Assembly (NCBI GenBank): GCA_964035545.1
Contig: OZ037765.1
Coordinates: 3,033,001-3,097,000, forward strand
Direction of reading: 5' to 3'
DNA: 64,000 nt
Origin: Bugula neritina
Taxonomy: Eukaryota; Bryozoa; Gymnolaemata; Cheilostomatida; Bugulidae
Below the pieces are notes generated by a model. It saw only the letters and a program-made list of their open reading frames with translations, was not told where the DNA came from and ran no database searches. Made by a program: the position numbers and the translations under genes. Every line of letters starts with the position of its first letter. Position 1 is the stretch's first letter. Positions 1-10,366 of this stretch are shown piece after piece.

Positions 1-479
1 TTTGCCAAAGATGGTCTTAATTTCTTTCAAAACATCCATCTGTTTAAAGTGTTATAAATATCTTGATAGTTTGCTAAATTACCAGTAAATCAATTGAAAC
101 TTGCATGAGCCAACTTAGGCTGAGTGACTTGAATTTTTGTTTGGAGTGTAACTTAATTTGGCTTAGTTACTGTTTGGCTGTGAATTCAACACAGCTGTTA
201 CTCATGCATATATTATACTAAACTGTAACATTCAGTAAGCAATAAATGATTGAGTGATTGAGCTCAATGATTTACATGGCTAGATAAGAAGCTATTCTAG
301 TTATCATATTTTATTTCTAGATAGTATTAGTAAATTATAATCATGGAGATAACCATGATAAAATTAAACATTTTAAGTTCACTGCTAACGTAAAAACTAA
401 AAAAGCTATTTATTAAGCTACTCTGATACAGTAATTAATAAAGTCTATAAGCTTGCAGTTCATTAGACTTGGTCATTAG

Positions 480-3060
480 ACTAATCACTACCATTACGAG
501 TGCGACAGAGATAAAATGTAAGTGTTACTGCAACAGCAATGCTCAGAATTAGCTCAAGATCATCACAAAGACAATCACCGTCAAACTCAATACATTAGTC
601 AGACGTTACCAAATCAGTATTAACATAAACATTATGATCATGACATTGGTAATAATTAACTTCAACTTTAAATGATTACAAATATGAAATCATGTACCCA
701 TAGCCATAGCCGAAATCAAACAGCGACAGTCATACTCATGCCGTTAGGCAAACTCATACTGCCTACTCATAGTGATAGTCATATTCATATTGCCTATTCA
801 ATTTTATACCCATACACTTACACTTACAGCCATAGTGATAGTGATGTTGATAGTCATACTGCAGCCGGCAACGGCAACCGGTAATTCAAACTGAACCAGA
901 ACTTTCACTTTGAGTTTCAGTAAAATATTGAATTTGAGAAATGATATTCATATTGACAGTCATAATGATAATGATAATCTAAAACTGAAGGTAAAAGTAA
1001 AATCATCATGATCATGATCATTGAATTTGATAATGAAGCCAACGGCTAAAATTGAGGCTGCGGTTGGAAGATATCTAGATATCGTTTATTGCAGTAGTTT
1101 TTGAAGTGAAACAGTTGCACTTACTATTTTAATTTTATTAAACGAATGGAAGTCTACAAAGCAGACATCTGGCGCTGCACAGCCAATAAAGCTAAATTGT
1201 TACTAAACTCTAAAGACAGAGCTCCCTAAACATTTTTTCAACTTCCGGTATACATATTATTAAAACATGTGTAGTTGCTTAGAGCAACGCAATCTTCAAA
1301 ACTTTGTCATTCTAATTAACGGAGTGCTGCGCGCAATCTCGCTACCTAATGTCCTAAGAAAAGTTTAGTGCAAGAGCTATATTGCCAGAATTATCCAATT
1401 AGATACAAGCATATATCTTGTGCTTTTTGCAATCTAAATGCGCCTAAAGAGTCATCTTCTTTCTTTAGCATTTAGAATTAAGCCGAGATATCATATGCAC
1501 GCACTTGTTTCCTAATTTGTAGGCATTGAACTATAGTTTCAGTTCAGTGTTTGTAGGTCCTCGTTTTATTGTTGCCATGAGGGAAGCAAACAAATCCGTC
1601 CACTTTAGTTGCAAAACTTGTTAATTATGATAATAAAAATATGTGACCAGTCGCGACAAAACCGGGGATGTGGCGGCGTTTATAAAGTGTAGTAAATGAA
1701 GGTTTAATTTGGAAATACTTAAATTTGAAATTAGTTTCCAATTTTTAGGTTTTAGACTTTTCTAATACAAAAAAATCCAAGGATTTCAAAAATCATACTT
1801 TCGTAAACATTTGATGATTCCTTCAGCTCTAAAATTGCATTTAAAGTTGGTAACTATGGCGTTCAATTTTTTTAAATGATGAAAAATTTGCGAAGTTATC
1901 AATTAAAGAAAGAAGACAATTTTAGTCATTTTCATAGCGTGAGATCTTCTAAATTTATTTTTTATCAAATAAATTTAGCTTACACCTCTTTCTTCGTATT
2001 GTCAGAAGCATCATATTTAAAATCGAAGGCTAGTTTTAGTTTTTCATCGCGTTCCATCCAAAGTTAGCTTTTAAGTTACTGAGCTGTTTTGCCCTTTAGT
2101 GATAAATGCTAAACTTAATCTTTATCTTTAGCGTTCAAGCTTGAAAACCACAACAATACAGGTAATTATACTCAAAACAATCATTTACGCTACTAACTTA
2201 GAATTGTTGCCAGGATTATTTGTAGTTATCAATTTATTAATAATAATATTTATACTATCACTAGGTGAGTAGGAGTATGTCTTAGAGTTACTGTTAGTCT
2301 ATTCTATTCTATATTACTACTACTACTAGTAACTATTTAAATGACTCTCACAATGACTCACAGTTTGAGGTACGGTTACTCATAATGATAATCATAATGA
2401 ATATTATTCATGTTTTACTGATACTGGTATTTGGTAGTAAAACCAAATGTAGCTCATTAAATTTTTAATATTAATACTAATACTATTAGTATTAATATTA
2501 AAAGTATAGTATAACTATTACTATAAGTAATTAATAATTATAAATTCACTATTACTATTAGTATTACTGTATTAGTATTTGAGTCTGACTCTGAGTTTCG
2601 CCTTTGCTCTTAAAACTTGATACTCATACTGATGGTATTATATTTATTGATTTATTCTATAGTTAATATTTCAATTTACATTAGACTTACTCTTAGTCTT
2701 AGTAACTTTTAGCCTCTGTCTTAGATTTTGTCAATACAGTTACTGATTACTATTACTATTAGTATTAATATTAGGCCTACTAATACTAGTCAAACTACCG
2801 GTTCCTTTTGTGATTTTTAAATTAGCTCAAAGTTTGATTTAAAATATAATGATAAAATCTTTATCACATTATGCAGGCTTACAGTTAGTGTTACTGTCAA
2901 AACTCAATTGATAATCATATTCATATTGATAAAAGCATCACCTATAGCTTAACCAAATTGAAATGATAAATGTAACTAAATGTAAACGAGTATAATGATG
3001 AAATATTAATGCGAGTTCATGATGATTCTATAGTTGACTGACTTGGTTTTTCAGTGAGTT
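480..3060. repeat. Degenerate tri-/hexanucleotide repeat DNA in a gene-free stretch
   Basis: No confident gene is visible from 1 to 4879. Two parts are clearly low in complexity. Around 660-1020 there are diverged copies of short motifs such as CATAGTGATAGTCATATT. Around 2230-2800 there are runs of ATT/ACT/AGT trinucleotides such as TATTACTATTAGTATT. The same type of sequence returns at 9340-9900 beyond the retrotransposon, so the element appears to have landed inside or next to this block. The short open frames at 672-884 and 1876-2067 follow the repeats and have no protein-like features. Confidence 0.55.
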
Positions 3061-3767
3061 ACTTTTAGTCTTTATTTAGTGAGTAGTAACACTAACTGAA
3101 TGCATAAATAGTCTAAACTTTTTAATTTTATTATAAGATGAGCAAATATTTATTCATATTTTAAAGTAATTTATTGAATTCAAATTGATTTTATAGTAAA
3201 TGTTTTTAATAGATTCAGTTGCACTTAGCTAGCTTTTTTACTCTATTAAATGCCTGAGTGGTTAATAGTTATCTAAAGACATTGCTTCAAAATTGCCAAT
3301 TGCAGATATGCTAGATATTCAAGTGCATAATGTGTAATTTTACTGATAATATTATGTTAATATAGAATAATCCGATATTCTGTACGTTTCAGAAAGTGGA
3401 CTTGTGAGGGCATTAGAGTGAAGACTTATACCTACACAACTCTACTCCCTTTCAATCTAATACTTCTAATGTAGACACTCCGGATTTTGGCTTGCAAGGT
3501 TATGGCTTCTGCTTATTTCATTCATAAAAAGGTTTGCAGTCTTTTAATGATGTGCTTGAAAATTATCAAGAATTTTTTTAATTTAAATTGTTCTGTTTAA
3601 TTCAATAAATTTAAACGTTGATGAAATGCAGGATCACAATTAACTGCTGCCATAATAGTACCACAAGAGTGTTTAGCCAACTAAATTTTTATAATATAAC
3701 TGGGTATAATTTCTAATCAAGCTACTGTTTCCTTTTGTTATTTAAAAAAAGTCAACATTGTACTTGC

Positions 3768-3904
3768 AGCTCTGGAATAGACAATAGATGGGTAGATTGG
3801 CAGAATGGATGTCAAGTAGCAGCATCTATAATTGCTAGAAAATCAGCTGATGATAGTGATGAAGCTTTTGCCACATACATGATGTTATGTGTCCATACTT
3901 CGTA
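3768..3904 (+). other. Possible isolated exon or coding remnant
   Basis: A stretch opening just after a good splice acceptor (TTGTACTTGCAG, ending near 3770) stays open for about 45 codons in one frame and stops at TAA (3903-3905). The translation looks more protein-like than its surroundings, with W-V-D-W-Q, then C-Q-V-A-A, then an acidic D-D-S-D-E patch. I recognise no domain and see no partner exon. It could be a terminal exon of an upstream gene, a relic, or chance. Confidence 0.2.
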
Positions 3905-4879
3905 AACTCATATTATGAAGACCTAGGAAGTAGAAAGATGATAAGTGCCTTCTTTGCAACAACCGTAGAAGCTACCTAATTTTCTTTTCTTGATAAGAGT
4001 TAATTCAAGCATAATGGTTGTATCCAGGCTGGATTTTTTACTGCATTTAATTGGTTTTTTAAAATAATGTATTTGGTGTTTTAAATGTGAATATTATTGC
4101 CTAATAAAACTCAAAAGTTCAAATAGCTGATTTTATGTTTATATTTTCAACATGAACATCTCAGCCAAATCAATTGCTAAATTTAGTAGCTGTTAGAGAT
4201 TATAAAGATATTTATAAATGAACCTCGCATGATCTCATAGTAGTCAAATAATTTTCTTATAAGTGTTCTATTCATTAAGCAATAATTATGAAACAGCACA
4301 GCTCAATAGCTGCAGTTTGATATATTACACGATATATTAGAGGAAAGGGAGATATTCAATGTATAAGAGGAAGCAGCTGCCATTTTGTTTTATATCACTT
4401 CCTGCTGACTTGGATGCTTAATTTTAATATCTCAACACACAAACTTGCTGAAACATCCTCTTCTTTGCTAGAATTGTTAAACCTTTCAACCATTAAACAA
4501 AGTAAAAAGCGAATTGACAAATAAATTAGACAAAAAGTTTGGCGGCCATATTTGACCTAATTTTATGTTGAGGCAGCATGAAATTTAGTTTAACAGAAAG
4601 CCCAAACTTTCACAATTATTTTGATACCAAATTTGTCACTATTTCTTCTATACAAAGACCCGTTGCTAAGGCTTGTAAATTGTAAACAAATAATTCTCAA
4701 CTTATTCTAGAGTTGCCAACTTTAAACGCGATTTTCTCGAAACAGTAATTTAGAAATTCTAAAAACGTTAAAGTTTTCAAATACTGATATCTCGAGTTCT
4801 ATTTATGCTAGAGACTTCAAATAAAGTGCAAAATGTTTGAGAAAGTCTGCTCTATCACTCCATAGTAATAACTAGGTTT

Positions 4880-4884
4880 TCAAT
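4880..4884. repeat. Target-site duplication, left copy (TCAAT)
   Basis: The five bases TCAAT directly abut the left LTR and recur directly after the right LTR at 9173-9177. A 5-bp direct repeat is the usual footprint of Ty3/Gypsy-type integrases and shows that the element inserted as one unit. Confidence 0.9.
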
Positions 4885-5094
4885 TGTAATAGTATTATAC
4901 TTGAAGTTCACTGAAATATCTTTATTTTGAAAGCACAACTAATCACTACGAACACATTTCTAAGACAGACAACATATATTATATAAACCACAAAGATGAA
5001 GGAATTTAGGACATAAAGGAAAACCACACAACAGCTATAATAATATTTACAAAACGGTTACACAACTGCATGATGCAATGTCATGCACATTACA
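4885..5094 (-). repeat. 3' LTR (left copy in the window)
   Basis: 210 bp, apparently identical to the copy at 8963-9172, bounded by TGTAAT and ATTACA. In the sense direction (-) it carries an AATAAA poly(A) signal (TTTATT on + at 4921-4926) and a TATATAA-like box, which fit R/U5 processing and promoter functions. It lies directly after the polypurine tract. Confidence 0.93.
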
Positions 5095-5103
5095 TTTCCC
5101 CCT
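5095..5103 (-). other. Polypurine tract for plus-strand priming
   Basis: On the sense (-) strand the bases AGGGGGAAA run directly into the 3' LTR. This is the expected RNase H-resistant primer for plus-strand DNA synthesis, and its exact abutment fixes the LTR border at 5094/5095. Confidence 0.85.
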
Positions 5104-5152
5104 GATCTTATCAGATCAAACAGATATATAATAAAACAAAAAGAAAAAACGT

Positions 5153-8100
5153 TTAGTCATCTACATAAAAGTCTGCTAACCACCTAGGTGGCCGTCTATC
5201 TCTTACTGGTCGATCAATCACTTCGTCTACACTTTCACCTTCCTCAACATTTTCACCTTCCTCAACATTTTCACCATCCACAACTCTATTTGCATCTGCA
5301 TCCTCATCAGCATTATCTGGGCTCAGGTTAATTTCAATGTCTCCATGTACCTGAGATTGCTGTTTTGTACTGGACGAAACGTCACCACTTTCCCTGTTCC
5401 CTGCATTAGCCAGTCGGACATCACTTATATGTCGTGTCATACCATCTACCATCACCGCAGTGTTTGACACAACCCTGGTAATCATGCCCTGTGGCCATGC
5501 AGTTGTGCATTTAGAATTCACAGGTTTTACATAAACTTTGTCTCCTACATTGTAGGGGTTTTTTGTAATGTCTGTGGGCTTGCCTATTGCTGATGGTGAT
5601 ACTTTAGGCAGCTTTACATCATAACTGTATAAACTTTGTGAGGGTACTACATTGTTACTATTTGGGGTGTTGTTGTACCAAAATACCATATTTTCTATTG
5701 AAGATCTAGTTCGAGCTGCCATTCTTTTTATAGTCCTGTGATTGCGCTCTATGACACCATTCCCAGATGCTCTATAAGCACAGCTAAATATGTGCTGTAC
5801 ATCCCATTGCCTCAGTAGCTGTTCCAATCTGTCACTTCTGAAACATGGTCCGTTGTCTGACAGTAACTCTGTTGGTGGACCACGTTGCTGAAACACCTTT
5901 AGTAGCTGATTTACCACAGAGTCAGCAGTCTCATTCTGCAACTTTATCCACACAGCGAATCTACTTGGGCCACAGTCGATAATAGTCAAGTATGGTACAC
6001 GATTATAATGACTCACATCCATTGCCAGCCTATACCAATTCTCATTGACCTCCAGAACTCCTCTTTCCCATTGCACTGGAGAAGGATCAATACTCCTGCA
6101 CACAGCACATTCCTTGACTACTCTTTCAACTAACTCCTTGTCTATGCCTCCTCCGAATTTACATTTAGCTAAATAAAATGTTCTTTCAATGCCCAAATGA
6201 TGCATTCCATGCAGCTTGGCTATTTCATCCTTCAGGTCAGCTACATCAGGAGTTGTCACACCTGCACTTGCACAGGTTATTCGCTTACTAAGCCATGCTG
6301 AACTCACCCGTGTCAGAGCATCCGCCCAATTCTCAGCTGATTTCACTAAATGTATTTTTAATGACAGCTTGTACTCTTCTATCAGTTCTGCTATAACACC
6401 TAACCTACGTTTCACAATCATCTCATTCATGCCATTAACTTTTGGTCTGACACTATCATTGATTACAGATGTGACCCACCTGAATACTGACATTGAATCG
6501 GTTTTCACTACAATGTTGCATAGATTCCATTTTAAAGCCAGATTTAGGCCTTTTACCACAGCTTCTAACTCTGCTACATTAATGTGGGTGCAATCATCGG
6601 GTTTTCTCATCCACGAAGCATCCTCCACTATCTGGCCATCTATTTGCACAGACACCCCTATTGCCAAACTGCTTGCATCACACCATACAGTGCCTGCATC
6701 AGTATTAGCCACATGCCACTTTCCTTTCACAGGATCAGATTTTGCAACTCTATCTAATGTCTCTAACAACATTTTTTGGACGTGGTCAGACACAGCACTA
6801 TCCCACATATCTGATTGCGTCAACCTTTTCATAAAACTGCATGCTACCCTAAGCCACCCTGCTACAGGAAAATGTCCAGTCAGTTTACCACACACCGAAA
6901 ACAGCTCTCGCTTGCTTATGTTGCTATTTGACTCAAGAGATGGGAGCTCACCATCACGCTGCCAGCTATAACATGACATGCCGCCTCTCCACCCCTCTCT
7001 AACCCTTAGCCCTAAAACTCTAGCATTACTCAGTTTCTCTGGTTCTTTAGTTACCAGACCAAACTTCAACAAATGATTTCGAACTACTTCTACCGAAACA
7101 ACAGTCTCATCAACTATAATGTCATCTATATAACTATCAGTACCTTTGCGTATAGTGTCATCTTGAGCCAAGACTGTAGATAAAACTTTTGACATGATTT
7201 TAGGCGCCACATTTAAACCAAAACCTAACCTAGTCATTACATAGATCTTACCCTCATACCGTACAGCTTGGAACTTTTGCAAATCACTATCCACATGAAG
7301 TTGTAAGTAAGCTTTTCTTAGATCTAGCAAACTGGCATTGTCATCAAGTAACCTCCATTTCCTCAATTTATCCTGACAAATGGCAGTGTCACCACTGGGC
7401 TTACTGTAGATGTATTTGTTGAGTTCTCTACTATAATCCATAACAGGTCGGACCTGGGTTGGTTTATTTGGCTGGGCAGCAGCCATCAATGGTACAATTC
7501 CAGTGACTGTACCATGCAATTTATTGTCATACAATTGTAGCCATCCATCATTAATCCATTGCTGAATCTGCTCATGGTAACTCTGTTTGAATTTGTCTTT
7601 TACAGCATACTGACCACATTGATTCTGTAATATCGGCTCACCATTTTCCCATTTCCACCTCACTGTCCATTTTTTACCATCAAATTTAGCATTAAAGTCA
7701 ATGTCACTAACAAAAAGTTCACCTTTACTATCACTAGTTAATGTCTTATCAAATCTATCTACTCCTACACCTACACTAACAGCACTAACTTTACCTACTT
7801 CTGTTGTTGGTTCAACTGCAGGAAACATCACTTGCTTATTCCTAGTAATTGTCACACCACCTAATTTGCTAATAGCATCCATTCCCAAAATTAAAGAGCA
7901 ACCACCTACTAACATTGGAGCTATTAAACATTTTACAGAGAGACGACGATTTCTAACCTGCACTGCTAATTGAGCTTCACCCCTACATTTAGTTATTTGT
8001 CCATTTAGCATTAAAATCCTCCGTTCAGGACCACATGGTGCAACACCTATTTGAGTACAAAATCTTTCTAACACTACTGATTGTTCACAACCACTATCTA

Positions 8101-8227
8101 CTAGTGCTTTTATGCTCACACTGTTTACATTTAAAGTTATTAGTGGTAGCACCGAATCGTAATTTAGTTGTTGGGGTGAGCATCCGGTGCTGACACTGCC
8201 CCAGCGCCGTTTCCCTGTGGGCAATTC
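5153..8227 (-). CDS. Retrotransposon Pol (protease-RT-RNase H-integrase)
   Basis: About 1023 codons, entered by -1 frameshifting from gag. The frame opens right after a stop at 8228-8230 and has no ATG at its head (the codon at 8224 is TTG), so independent initiation is unlikely. Counting from that TTG: aspartic protease D-S-G at 43-45; RT with Y-I-D-D at 365-368; RNase H acidic residues near D516, E552 and D576; an HHCC-type zinc finger at about 672-709; integrase D736, D790, E826 with exactly 35 residues between the last two (DD35E). The tail is acidic, with a repeated E-N-V-E-E-G motif. No internal stop or frameshift is seen, so the enzyme set looks intact. It ends at TAA 5153-5155. Confidence 0.92.
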   Translation of the reverse strand, partial: ELPTGKRRWGSVSTGCSPQQLNYDSVLPLITLNVNSVSIKALVDSGCEQSVVLERFCTQIGVAPCGPERRILMLNGQITKCRGEAQLAVQVRNRRLSVKCLIAPMLVGGCSLILGMDAISKLGGVTITRNKQVMFPAVEPTTEVGKVSAVSVGVGVDRFDKTLTSDSKGELFVSDIDFNAKFDGKKWTVRWKWENGEPILQNQCGQYAVKDKFKQSYHEQIQQWINDGWLQLYDNKLHGTVTGIVPLMAAAQPNKPTQVRPVMDYSRELNKYIYSKPSGDTAICQDKLRKWRLLDDNASLLDLRKAYLQLHVDSDLQKFQAVRYEGKIYVMTRLGFGLNVAPKIMSKVLSTVLAQDDTIRKGTDSYIDDIIVDETVVSVEVVRNHLLKFGLVTKEPEKLSNARVLGLRVREGWRGGMSCYSWQRDGELPSLESNSNISKRELFSVCGKLTGHFPVAGWLRVACSFMKRLTQSDMWDSAVSDHVQKMLLETLDRVAKSDPVKGKWHVANTDAGTVWCDASSLAIGVSVQIDGQIVEDASWMRKPDDCTHINVAELEAVVKGLNLALKWNLCNIVVKTDSMSVFRWVTSVINDSVRPKVNGMNEMIVKRRLGVIAELIEEYKLSLKIHLVKSAENWADALTRVSSAWLSKRITCASAGVTTPDVADLKDEIAKLHGMHHLGIERTFYLAKCKFGGGIDKELVERVVKECAVCRSIDPSPVQWERGVLEVNENWYRLAMDVSHYNRVPYLTIIDCGPSRFAVWIKLQNETADSVVNQLLKVFQQRGPPTELLSDNGPCFRSDRLEQLLRQWDVQHIFSCAYRASGNGVIERNHRTIKRMAARTRSSIENMVFWYNNTPNSNNVVPSQSLYSYDVKLPKVSPSAIGKPTDITKNPYNVGDKVYVKPVNSKCTTAWPQGMITRVVSNTAVMVDGMTRHISDVRLANAGNRESGDVSSSTKQQSQVHGDIEINLSPDNADEDADANRVVDGENVEEGENVEEGESVDEVIDRPVRDRRPPRWLADFYVDD

Positions 8228-8931
8228 CTACTAATATGCCCCCAAGCCTGACAATTATAGCACTGAATGCTCCATCTTCTGTATTGTTGATGATTATTGG
8301 CATTCCGATTAGCATTCATGTTCCCATTTTGACTTTTTCCCGTGTTACAGCTCCAAGCTGAATGGTGTGGTGAAAAACATTTAAAACACTTTCTAGTAAC
8401 ATTCCTACCAGCAGCACAGGGTGTCAAAGTGTCTACAGTTGCTGTTGATAACATTATCCTAGCTCTACCAACTAACTCTTCTAAGCTCAACTTTTCAACA
8501 GCAGCGACAGATTTTATTTGTGTAGCAACATCCACTGGCAAACCAGCAATAAATGCACATTTCAGTAAAGGCTCAGGAGTTTTCTGACCTATCAGTGTTA
8601 CTAGCCTTCTCAAGTCAGCTACATAGACATCTACAGCCTCACCTTCTTTTAGACTTCTTGATCTAAGTTGATCGTAAGCACTGTAACTGCTCTCACAGAA
8701 TGACGTCATCAGTTCAGCCTTTAACTTCGGAAAGTCTGATTTAACATCCTCTGAAAACTGCTTATACACAGCAAACGCTGGACCTGCCAAGAATAATGGC
8801 AGAAACGATGCAAGATCTTCTACTTTCTGTAACTTTGCTACTAGCTCCAGCTTCTCACACCACTCAGTAAAGTCTCCACTAACCGAACTGTCCTCATAAT
8901 TTTTCACTAGATCCGACACCCTGACTGCCAT
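8164..8931 (-). CDS. Retrotransposon Gag (capsid/nucleocapsid)
   Basis: 255 residues from ATG at 8931, only 31 bases inside the 5' LTR. The first ~165 residues form a helical capsid-like region of the retrotransposon Gag type. Two CCHC zinc knuckles (C-x2-C-x4-H-x4-C) follow, at residues 182-195 and 224-237, joined by an asparagine-rich linker, as in RNA-packaging nucleocapsids. The TAA stop is at 8164-8166. The last 64 bases overlap pol in the -1 frame. The frame at 8094-8315 in the third phase is a shadow. Confidence 0.9.
   Translation of the reverse strand: MAVRVSDLVKNYEDSSVSGDFTEWCEKLELVAKLQKVEDLASFLPLFLAGPAFAVYKQFSEDVKSDFPKLKAELMTSFCESSYSAYDQLRSRSLKEGEAVDVYVADLRRLVTLIGQKTPEPLLKCAFIAGLPVDVATQIKSVAAVEKLSLEELVGRARIMLSTATVDTLTPCAAGRNVTRKCFKCFSPHHSAWSCNTGKSQNGNMNANRNANNHQQYRRWSIQCYNCQAWGHISRNCPQGNGAGAVSAPDAHPNN
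8172..8215 (-). promoter_or_regulatory. -1 ribosomal frameshift site (gag to pol)
   Basis: The 64-nt gag/pol overlap contains the heptamer GGGAAAC (positions 8215 to 8209 on the - strand), phased in gag as G GGA AAC, the canonical X XXY YYZ arrangement. After a 5-nt spacer, TGGGG (8203-8199) can pair with CCCCA (8176-8172), which would close a stem-loop. The heptamer, phase, spacer and stem together match known -1 signals. The stem is a hand prediction. Confidence 0.8.
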
Positions 8932-8950
8932 ATTTCTACCACTGATAAAC

Positions 8951-8962
8951 GCCGAAATAGCT
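8951..8962 (-). other. Primer binding site matching the 5' end of tRNA-Phe
   Basis: On + the 12 bases GCCGAAATAGCT fill exactly the space up to the 5' LTR border at 8963. They equal nucleotides 1-12 of the tRNA-Phe gene at 59273-59345. The element RNA would therefore pair with the 5' end of tRNA-Phe, not its CCA end. No TGG-type site complementary to a tRNA 3' end is present here. The match covers positions 8-12 beyond the acceptor stem, so stem self-complementarity does not explain it. Confidence 0.75.
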
Positions 8963-9172
8963 TGTAATAGTATTATACTTGAAGTTCACTGAAATATCTT
9001 TATTTTGAAAGCACAACTAATCACTACGAACACATTTCTAAGACAGACAACATATATTATATAAACCACAAAGATGAAGGAATTTAGGACATAAAGGAAA
9101 ACCACACAACAGCTATAATAATATTTACAAAACGGTTACACAACTGCATGATGCAATGTCATGCACATTACA
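8963..9172 (-). repeat. 5' LTR (right copy in the window)
   Basis: 210 bp, apparently identical to the 3' LTR. It contains the promoter: a TATATAA-type box on the - strand around 9055-9064 and an AATAAA at 9004-8999. The second target duplication copy (TCAAT, 9173-9177) follows directly. Confidence 0.93.
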
Positions 9173-9339
9173 TCAATATTTCATCTACATCCCTTGTTTT
9201 GTGGTGCCAGGTCACATATGTTTTTAGTTCACTTTTAATTTATAAAAACCTAATTTTGAATGTTGTTTCAACATTGTTTTTTTCTGCTATTCATTGTTTA
9301 AAATTAAATATCATTTTATATCCATGGCTGTGCATGTAG

Positions 9340-9900
9340 TTTACTCATTTACTGATTTTAATTATACTTAGTCTTATACTTTTACTTATTATTATAGTAA
9401 TCGTAATGACTAATACTAATAAGTAATAGTTATATTTATAGTAATACTATTACTAAAAGTAATACTAATGCTAATAGTAATAGTATAGTAATAGTAAAAC
9501 GAAATAAAATACTTATACTAGTAGTAATACTATTACTAATACTAATAGTATTAATATTACTATTAGTATTACTATTAGTATTACTATTACTATTAGTATT
9601 ACTATTAGTGTTACATTTACAATTCAGTATTTGAATAGTGGAAACATATTAATATTAGAACCCATAATGATAAAGATAATCATAATGAAACTCATAGTGA
9701 TAATCACTTTAAGTTTATCATGATGATGATAGGTAAACTTAATGTTATTCTATTTAGTTGATAATGATTATAATAATGATAATGATGATAATATCAATAT
9801 GTGAAGCTCTAAGTACTCTTAAGTATATCAATATGTGTAGGTTGAAGATACATATTAAAATTATAATCATAATGATTATTATATATGTTAATATTACATT
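9340..9900. repeat. Degenerate ATT/ACT trinucleotide-rich repeat
   Basis: About 560 bp dominated by diverged TAATACTATTACTAATAG-type and ATAATGATAATCATAATG-type motifs, like those at 2230-2800. From 9900 to the first exon at 10367 I see no further gene or obvious element. Confidence 0.6.
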
Positions 9901-10366
9901 CTCAATCCAAATTTATGTGAACCATAGCCCATAAAGTGATAAACAAAATATGAATGAGTGTTTAGTTGCAGCTTGCTATATCAGTCAATAACCAAAATGT
10001 CTTTCAGGAAAATTTGAAATCAATGTGTTTAGTCTTGAAAGCACCCTGCAGCACCTTCATAATACTTTTGAATGAAACATTTAATAGCTTACAAAATTCA
10101 CAATTAGCATGGCATCAAATTTCTTGTGTAAGTTAAACCAAGTTGATTTTAGTTGCCTATATTATAAAACCTAATTTTCAGAGAAGAAATTTGTTTTCCA
10201 TGCATAAGTTTTTGTGAAAGCTTTGATTTTTATGCAGTAAATTTGCAAGAATTTTGCAATTTCTTATATTAGTTCTTGTTTGTATAAATTTCATCCAAAG
10301 TTGTAGCTGTTAGTAGATTTTTTGGTGAACACACAAATATTTTGTAGGAAGATTTCTCAATAGAAA

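Larger units (their letters stand above)
4885..9172 (-). mobile_element. Complete Ty3/Gypsy-type LTR retrotransposon
   Basis: A 4288-bp element in reverse orientation. It has two 210-bp LTRs (4885-5094 and 8963-9172) that I read as identical, short TGTAAT...ATTACA terminal inverted repeats, a TCAAT target duplication, a primer site (8951-8962), gag (8931-8164), pol in the -1 frame (ending 5153) and a polypurine tract (5095-5103). The order protease, reverse transcriptase, RNase H, integrase is that of Ty3/Gypsy (Metaviridae); Copia has integrase before RT. There is no envelope-like frame. Identical LTRs and intact frames suggest a recent and possibly active copy. The RT is not very close to the textbook Gypsy consensus, so the clade is unassigned. 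Confidence 0.93.

Noticed and set aside
6216-6971. A 251-residue + strand frame inside the retrotransposon
   Set aside because: Antisense shadow of the pol frame; its codons mirror the conserved RNase H/integrase region.
8951-8962. Tf1-like self-priming as the explanation of the odd primer site
   Set aside because: Self-priming needs the complement of this site inside the element's own LTR; I find only a 6-base match (AGCTAT), against 12 of 12 with tRNA-Phe.
4885-9172. Assignment to Copia or BEL/Pao
   Set aside because: Integrase follows RT/RNase H, which excludes Copia. BEL/Pao was considered because of the atypical RT, but the Y-I-D-D box, CCHC Gag and domain layout fit Ty3/Gypsy better; a phylogeny would settle it.
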